Shown: positions 30,596 through 34,028 of the stretch, one piece after another
Position numbering within the stretch: position 1 is the first letter of the stretch
Layout: each line of letters begins with the position of its first letter
Assembly: GCA_002378665.1 (NCBI GenBank)
Contig: DFSO01000040.1
Coordinates: forward strand, 40,941 to 74,968
DNA length: 34,028 nt
Reading direction: 5' to 3'
Origin: Loktanella sp. UBA3435
GTDB taxonomy: Bacteria; Pseudomonadota; Alphaproteobacteria; Rhodobacterales; Rhodobacteraceae
Notes under the pieces: generated by a model
What the model was told of the DNA's origin: nothing
What the model saw: the letters and a program-made list of their open reading frames with translations, nothing else
Database searches by the model: none
Made by a program: the position numbers and the translations under genes

Positions 30596-32701
30596 ATGGT
30601 TGAGCGTATAGAGAAGCACGGATTGCAAGTTGATCGTAAGTTGGCGGACTTTATCGAAGGCCATGCCATCGTCGGCACTGGCGTTGATGTGGATGCATTT
30701 TGGGCCGGGCTGTCTGGCATCGTGCATGACTTGGGACCGCGGAACCGCGCGTTGCTTGAAATGCGTGAGGACATCCAAGAACAGATTGACCAATGGCACA
30801 AGGCCAACCGCGGTGCCGATGCTGCGACTTATCAGGCATTCCTGCGCGAGATTGGGTATTTGGTGCCGACAGGTCCTGATTTTGCAATAGAAACGACAAA
30901 CGTCGATCCTGAGATTGCGTCGATTGCTGGGCCGCAGCTTGTTGTTCCGATCACCAATGCCCGTTTTGCTTTGAACGCGGCGAATGCCCGTTGGGGCAGC
31001 CTTTATGATGCGCTTTACGGCACTGATGCGCTGGGCGATTTGCCCAATGGCAAGGGCTATGACGCGGAGCGCGGTTCCCGCGTGATTGCATGGGGCCGTG
31101 CCCATTTGGATGCGGTTGCACCTTTGGCGTCGGGGTCTTGGGCCGATGTGGATATGGATGCGTTGACGCTGGCCGATGCGTCAATGTTGGTCGGTACGGC
31201 CGTGCGCGATGGTGTGAAAGTTACCGCTTTGCGCGTGAACAGGTTGCTGATCGAGGTGCATGTGGACCCGACAAGTCAAATTGGCGGACAGGATAAGGCT
31301 GGTATTTCAGATATTTGGCTGGAATCTGCGTTGTCCGCAATCATGGATTGCGAAGACTCCGTCGCCGCTGTGGACGCCGAAGATAAGGTTGTCGCTTATG
31401 GTAACTGGCTTGGTCTGATGCGCGGTGATTTGACCGAAGAGGTTACCAAGGGTGGCAAGACATTTACCCGTAAGCTGCATGACGACCGCACGTATGAAAC
31501 GGCAAACGGTCCGCTGAGCACAAAGGGCCGCTCGCTGATGTTGGTGCGCAACGTCGGCCACCTGATGACGAACCCCGCGATTTTGGACCGTGATGGGCTG
31601 GAGATCGGCGAGGGGATCATGGACGCGATGTGCACGACCCTGATTGCGATGCATGATTTGCAGCGTGAGGGTGGCAATTCCGTGCACGGGTCGGTCTATG
31701 TGGTGAAGCCAAAGATGCATGGTCCTGAGGAGGTTGCCTTTGCAGCGCAGATTTTCGACCGTGTTGAGGCGGCACTTGGCTTGCCGCAAGATACTGTAAA
31801 AATGGGCATTATGGACGAGGAACGCCGCACGTCGGCCAACCTTAAGGAATGTATCCGCGCTGCAAAATCGCGCGTTGCGTTTATTAACACAGGCTTCCTT
31901 GATCGCACGGGTGACGAAATTCACACCAGCATGGAAGCGGGGCCGATGGTGCCAAAGGGCGAGATGAAGACGCTGCCCTGGATCACGTCTTATGAAGATC
32001 GCAACGTTGATATTGGTCTGGCTTGCGGGTTGCAGGGTAAGGCGCAGATCGGCAAGGGAATGTGGGCGATGCCTGACCTGATGGCAGAGATGCTGAAGGC
32101 CAAGATTGGCCACCCGAAAGCTGGCGCCAATTGCGCTTGGGTGCCAAGCCCGACGGCAGCGACGTTGCACGCGACACACTACCATCACGTCGACGTTTTC
32201 GCCCGCCAAGATGAGATTAAAGCGGGCGGTGCACGTGGCACATTGGACGATCTGTTGACGATCCCTGTTGCGATAAATCCGCAATGGTCTCAGGAGGTTA
32301 TCACGACTGAGGTCGAGAATAACGCCCAAGGAATTTTGGGCTATGTTGTTCGCTGGATCGATCAAGGCGTTGGCTGTTCCAAGGTGCCTGACGTGCATGA
32401 CGTGGGTCTAATGGAAGACCGGGCAACGTGCCGTATTTCGAGCCAAGCGCTGGCAAACTGGTTGCATCATGATGTGGTGTCCGAGCCTGAGGTGATGGAT
32501 GCGATGCAGAAAATGGCCGCCGTAGTGGATGGGCAAAATGCTGGTGACCCCGCTTACCGCCCGATGGCGCCAACGTTTGACGGGATCGCGTTTCAGGCGG
32601 CCTGCGACTTGGTGTTCCAAGGCCGCATTCAGCCATCGGGTTATACCGAGCCTGTGTTGCACCGTCGCCGTTTGGAACTAAAAGCACAGCGCAACCATTA
32701 A
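30596..32701 (+). CDS. glcB: Malate synthase G
   Basis: Condenses glyoxylate with acetyl-CoA to malate, allowing growth on C2 compounds. The 701-residue single-chain product is of the monomeric G type (E. coli GlcB 723) rather than the ~530-residue AceB type. Recognisable motifs include SLMLVRNVGHLMTNPAIL with the substrate Arg, ALSAIMDCEDSVAAVDAEDK, KMGIMDEERRTSANLKECIRAA, and the late MEDRATCRISSQALANWLHH with the catalytic Asp. GGAGG lies 5 bases before the ATG. It is followed by a GlcG-like gene, the same neighbour it has in the E. coli glc operon. Confidence 0.96.
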   Translation: MVERIEKHGLQVDRKLADFIEGHAIVGTGVDVDAFWAGLSGIVHDLGPRNRALLEMREDIQEQIDQWHKANRGADAATYQAFLREIGYLVPTGPDFAIETTNVDPEIASIAGPQLVVPITNARFALNAANARWGSLYDALYGTDALGDLPNGKGYDAERGSRVIAWGRAHLDAVAPLASGSWADVDMDALTLADASMLVGTAVRDGVKVTALRVNRLLIEVHVDPTSQIGGQDKAGISDIWLESALSAIMDCEDSVAAVDAEDKVVAYGNWLGLMRGDLTEEVTKGGKTFTRKLHDDRTYETANGPLSTKGRSLMLVRNVGHLMTNPAILDRDGLEIGEGIMDAMCTTLIAMHDLQREGGNSVHGSVYVVKPKMHGPEEVAFAAQIFDRVEAALGLPQDTVKMGIMDEERRTSANLKECIRAAKSRVAFINTGFLDRTGDEIHTSMEAGPMVPKGEMKTLPWITSYEDRNVDIGLACGLQGKAQIGKGMWAMPDLMAEMLKAKIGHPKAGANCAWVPSPTAATLHATHYHHVDVFARQDEIKAGGARGTLDDLLTIPVAINPQWSQEVITTEVENNAQGILGYVVRWIDQGVGCSKVPDVHDVGLMEDRATCRISSQALANWLHHDVVSEPEVMDAMQKMAAVVDGQNAGDPAYRPMAPTFDGIAFQAACDLVFQGRIQPSGYTEPVLHRRRLELKAQRNH

Positions 32702-32707
32702 CAAATA

Positions 32708-32728
32708 ACGGGTCACAACCCGTCTTTT
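32708..32728 (+). repeat. Hairpin between glcB and the GlcG-like gene, REP-related
   Basis: ACGGGT-CACA-ACCCGT (32708-32723) is followed by CTTTT. It resembles the REP-like palindromes at 9459 and 25381 (GGGT, 4-base centre, ACCC) with one pair of arm bases changed on both sides so that pairing is kept, but has no GTAG. It could act as an attenuator or processing site between the two genes. Confidence 0.5.
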
Positions 32729-32740
32729 AAGGAGCCGAAA

Positions 32741-33169
32741 ATGACAGACGTTTCAACGAGTAAGGCGCGATTGATCATTCAGAATGCGATGTCTACGGGC
32801 GAGGAAATGGGGTTTAAACCTCTTTCTGTTGTCGTCCTAGATAGCGGCGGAAACATGAAGGCCTTTGAGCGTGCCGATGGCGCGTCACCAGGTCGATTTG
32901 GCATTGCTCACGGTAAGGCATACGGCTCTGTCATGCTCGGCATGGCAGGCACGGCGCAAATGGCGCGTGCCGAATCGCAGGCCTATTTCATGGCTGCCGT
33001 GAACGGCGTTTTTGGCGGTCAGGTTATCCCCGTTCCAGGTGGCCTTTTACTGCGCGACGAGCGCGGCGCTGTCATTGGTGCTGTGGGGGTGACGGGGGAT
33101 ACCTCCGATAATGACGTCATTGCGGGCCTTGCGGGTATCACTGCGGCGGGATTGACGGGCGAAGCGTAA
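32741..33169 (+). CDS. GlcG/HbpS-family heme-binding-like protein
   Basis: A 142-residue protein of the GlcG/HbpS (DUF336) family. It shows LSVVVLDSGGNMKAFERADGA, the GIAHGKAYGSVMLGM helix, GGQVIPVPGGLLLRDERGAVIGAVGVTGDTSDNDV and a Gly/Ala-rich end. Known relatives include HbpS, which binds heme, and GlcG of E. coli, encoded next to glcB, whose role is unclear. AAGGAG lies 6 bases before the ATG. Close linkage to malate synthase G here repeats the enterobacterial arrangement and suggests a link to glycolate/glyoxylate metabolism; the biochemical role remains unknown. Confidence 0.88.
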   Translation: MTDVSTSKARLIIQNAMSTGEEMGFKPLSVVVLDSGGNMKAFERADGASPGRFGIAHGKAYGSVMLGMAGTAQMARAESQAYFMAAVNGVFGGQVIPVPGGLLLRDERGAVIGAVGVTGDTSDNDVIAGLAGITAAGLTGEA

Positions 33170-33205
33170 AGGGCGGGTTTTCTTATTGAAAACACAAGGC
33201 TAAAG

Positions 33206-33225
33206 TCTCTCAAAAGTTTGAGGGA
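33206..33225 (+). promoter_or_regulatory. Hairpin covering the ribosome binding site of the C26 hydrolase gene
   Basis: TCTCTCAAA (33206-33214) pairs with TTTGAGGGA (33217-33225): nine base pairs, one of them G-T, around a 2-base loop. The right arm contains most of the AGGGAG (33221-33226) that serves ATG 33233, so folding would hide the ribosome binding site. The same dyad could also be a DNA operator. Confidence 0.4.
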
Positions 33226-33232
33226 GAGCGTT

Positions 33233-33994
33233 ATGTCACGGCCTGTGGTTGGCATTATTGGTAACAGCTATTTGATTGATGGCGAGTACCCCACCTACGC
33301 GGCGGGGAAGATGAACGCCGATGCGGTGGGCTGTATCTGTGGCGCTATCCCATTGATAATCCCCACTGATCCTGCGCTGGTTAACACCGCAGAGCTGATG
33401 GAAGTCTGTGATGGGTTTCTGTTTACGGGTGGACGTCCGAATGTGCATCCTGAGGAGTACGGCGAGGCGGAAACTGAAGCGCATGGCGCGTTTGACCGTG
33501 ATCGTGATGCTGTGGCGCTGCCGTTGATCCGTGCATGTGTTGACGCAGGCCAACCGATCATCGGGATTTGCCGCGGATTTCAAGAGGTTGCTGTGGCGAT
33601 GGAGTCAACGCTGCATCCCGAAATCCGTGATCTGGATGGCCGTGATAACCACCGTATGCCCCCCGATGGCACTTTGGCTGAGAAGTTTGCATTGCGTCAT
33701 AAGGTGCGTTTTGTGGCGGGTGGTCCGTTTGAAAAAATAGTGGGTTCCCAAGAGGTTATGACAAATTCACTGCACGGGCAGGGGATCAAGGTGGCGGGGC
33801 CGCGCATCGTGATTGACGGCTATGCCCCTGATGGCACGCCTGAGGCGATTTATGTCAAGGATGCAAAGGGATTTACCCTTTCGACACAATGGCATCCAGA
33901 GTGGAATGCAGCGGGTGATCCAGTATCGAGGCCGATTTTTGAGGCTTTTGGTGCGGCTTGTGCAGCGTTTCAGAAGGGCCGCAAAAGCGCCTGA
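33233..33994 (+). CDS. Class I glutamine amidotransferase-like hydrolase (peptidase C26, PuuD-like)
   Basis: A 253-residue cytoplasmic hydrolase of the gamma-glutamyl-GABA hydrolase/C26 family. The nucleophile elbow GICRGFQ places the catalytic Cys at 113; LSTQWHPEW gives His221 and Glu223 of the triad. FLFTGGRPNVHPEEYGE (63-79) is the usual PuuD-like segment. Relatives cleave gamma-glutamyl-GABA in putrescine breakdown or act on other gamma-glutamyl amines; the substrate cannot be read here and no other puu gene is in the window. I chose ATG 33233 (MSRPVVGIIGN) over 33218, because AGGGAG lies 6 bases upstream. Confidence 0.9.
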   Translation: MSRPVVGIIGNSYLIDGEYPTYAAGKMNADAVGCICGAIPLIIPTDPALVNTAELMEVCDGFLFTGGRPNVHPEEYGEAETEAHGAFDRDRDAVALPLIRACVDAGQPIIGICRGFQEVAVAMESTLHPEIRDLDGRDNHRMPPDGTLAEKFALRHKVRFVAGGPFEKIVGSQEVMTNSLHGQGIKVAGPRIVIDGYAPDGTPEAIYVKDAKGFTLSTQWHPEWNAAGDPVSRPIFEAFGAACAAFQKGRKSA

Positions 33995-34011
33995 ACAGAG
34001 GTGTGATTTAC

Positions 34012-34028
34012 GTGCACTGAGCGTGCAC
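34012..34028 (+). other. Inverted repeat at the right window edge
   Basis: GTGCAC-5 bases-GTGCAC lies 17 bases after the last stop. It may be the stem of a terminator, but the window ends here, so any T-run is not visible. Confidence 0.3.

Noticed and set aside
31307..32398. Long - strand open frame (363 codons) opposite malate synthase G
   Set aside because: Antisense shadow of glcB with no recognisable domain.
33170..33193. GTTTTC-TTATT-GAAAAC as a terminator after the GlcG-like gene
   Set aside because: A 6-bp AT-rich stem followed by ACAAGG, not by T residues; too weak to call.
1..34028. CRISPR arrays, tRNA/rRNA genes, transposases, phage genes, toxin or defence operons
   Set aside because: Looked for on both strands and not found. 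The only defence-like item is the solitary Imm35-like gene, and the only repeat family is the short REP-like palindrome.

Overview
The window looks like core chromosome of a member of the Rhodobacterales (Roseobacter-type alphaproteobacterium). This rests on the order and style of the genes: DUF2484-type membrane proteins in front of murB, the division run murB-ddl-ftsQ-ftsA-ftsZ-lpxC-bamD-recN, the cobaltochelatase pair cobS-cobT near a J-domain gene and bolA, and a moderate-to-high G+C content by eye. I see no tRNA, rRNA, CRISPR array, transposase or prophage gene. No gene-free stretch exceeds about 225 bases; the largest gaps are 7347-7544, 19732-19926, 21162-21384 and 30406-30595.

Layout. 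(1) 1-7346, + strand: the 3' part of an Ala/Ser-rich gene, two tandem DUF2484 genes, murB, ddl, ftsQ, ftsA and ftsZ, i.e. peptidoglycan precursor synthesis and the divisome. The first four genes are chained by ATGA overlaps, and ftsZ is followed by a strong terminator. (2) 7545-11139, +: lpxC (lipid A), bamD (outer-membrane protein assembly) and recN (recombination repair). (3) 11183-14921: a solitary Imm35/YrhB-like immunity gene, a D-lactate dehydrogenase-type flavoprotein (-), a ClC chloride transporter (+) and a DUF427 gene (-). (4) 14946-19731, -: aminopeptidase P, cobT and cobS. (5) 19927-21846, +: an ECF sigma factor, its membrane anti-sigma factor and an exported MsrB, which together look like an envelope oxidative-stress unit. 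(6) 21941-24250: two small membrane proteins (+), a J-domain protein (-), bolA (+) and a DUF4177 gene (-). (7) 24377-30405: a ZntB/CorA transporter (-), gatB (-), an exported lytic transglycosylase-like protein (+) and pepN (-). (8) 30596-33994, +: malate synthase G, a GlcG/HbpS-like protein and a class I glutamine amidotransferase-like (C26) hydrolase.

Most of the window is ordinary housekeeping sequence, and I do not see a clearly new multi-gene system. The less ordinary signals are: a GTAG-flanked REP-like palindrome present twice (plus a diverged relative); twin 19-bp palindromes between cobS and cobT; all five convergent gene pairs meeting with at most 2 nt between stop codons, two of them sharing a stop tetranucleotide; an orphan immunity gene; a ClC protein without the proton glutamate; an inverted repeat in front of msrB; and a hairpin that would cover the ribosome binding site of the last gene.
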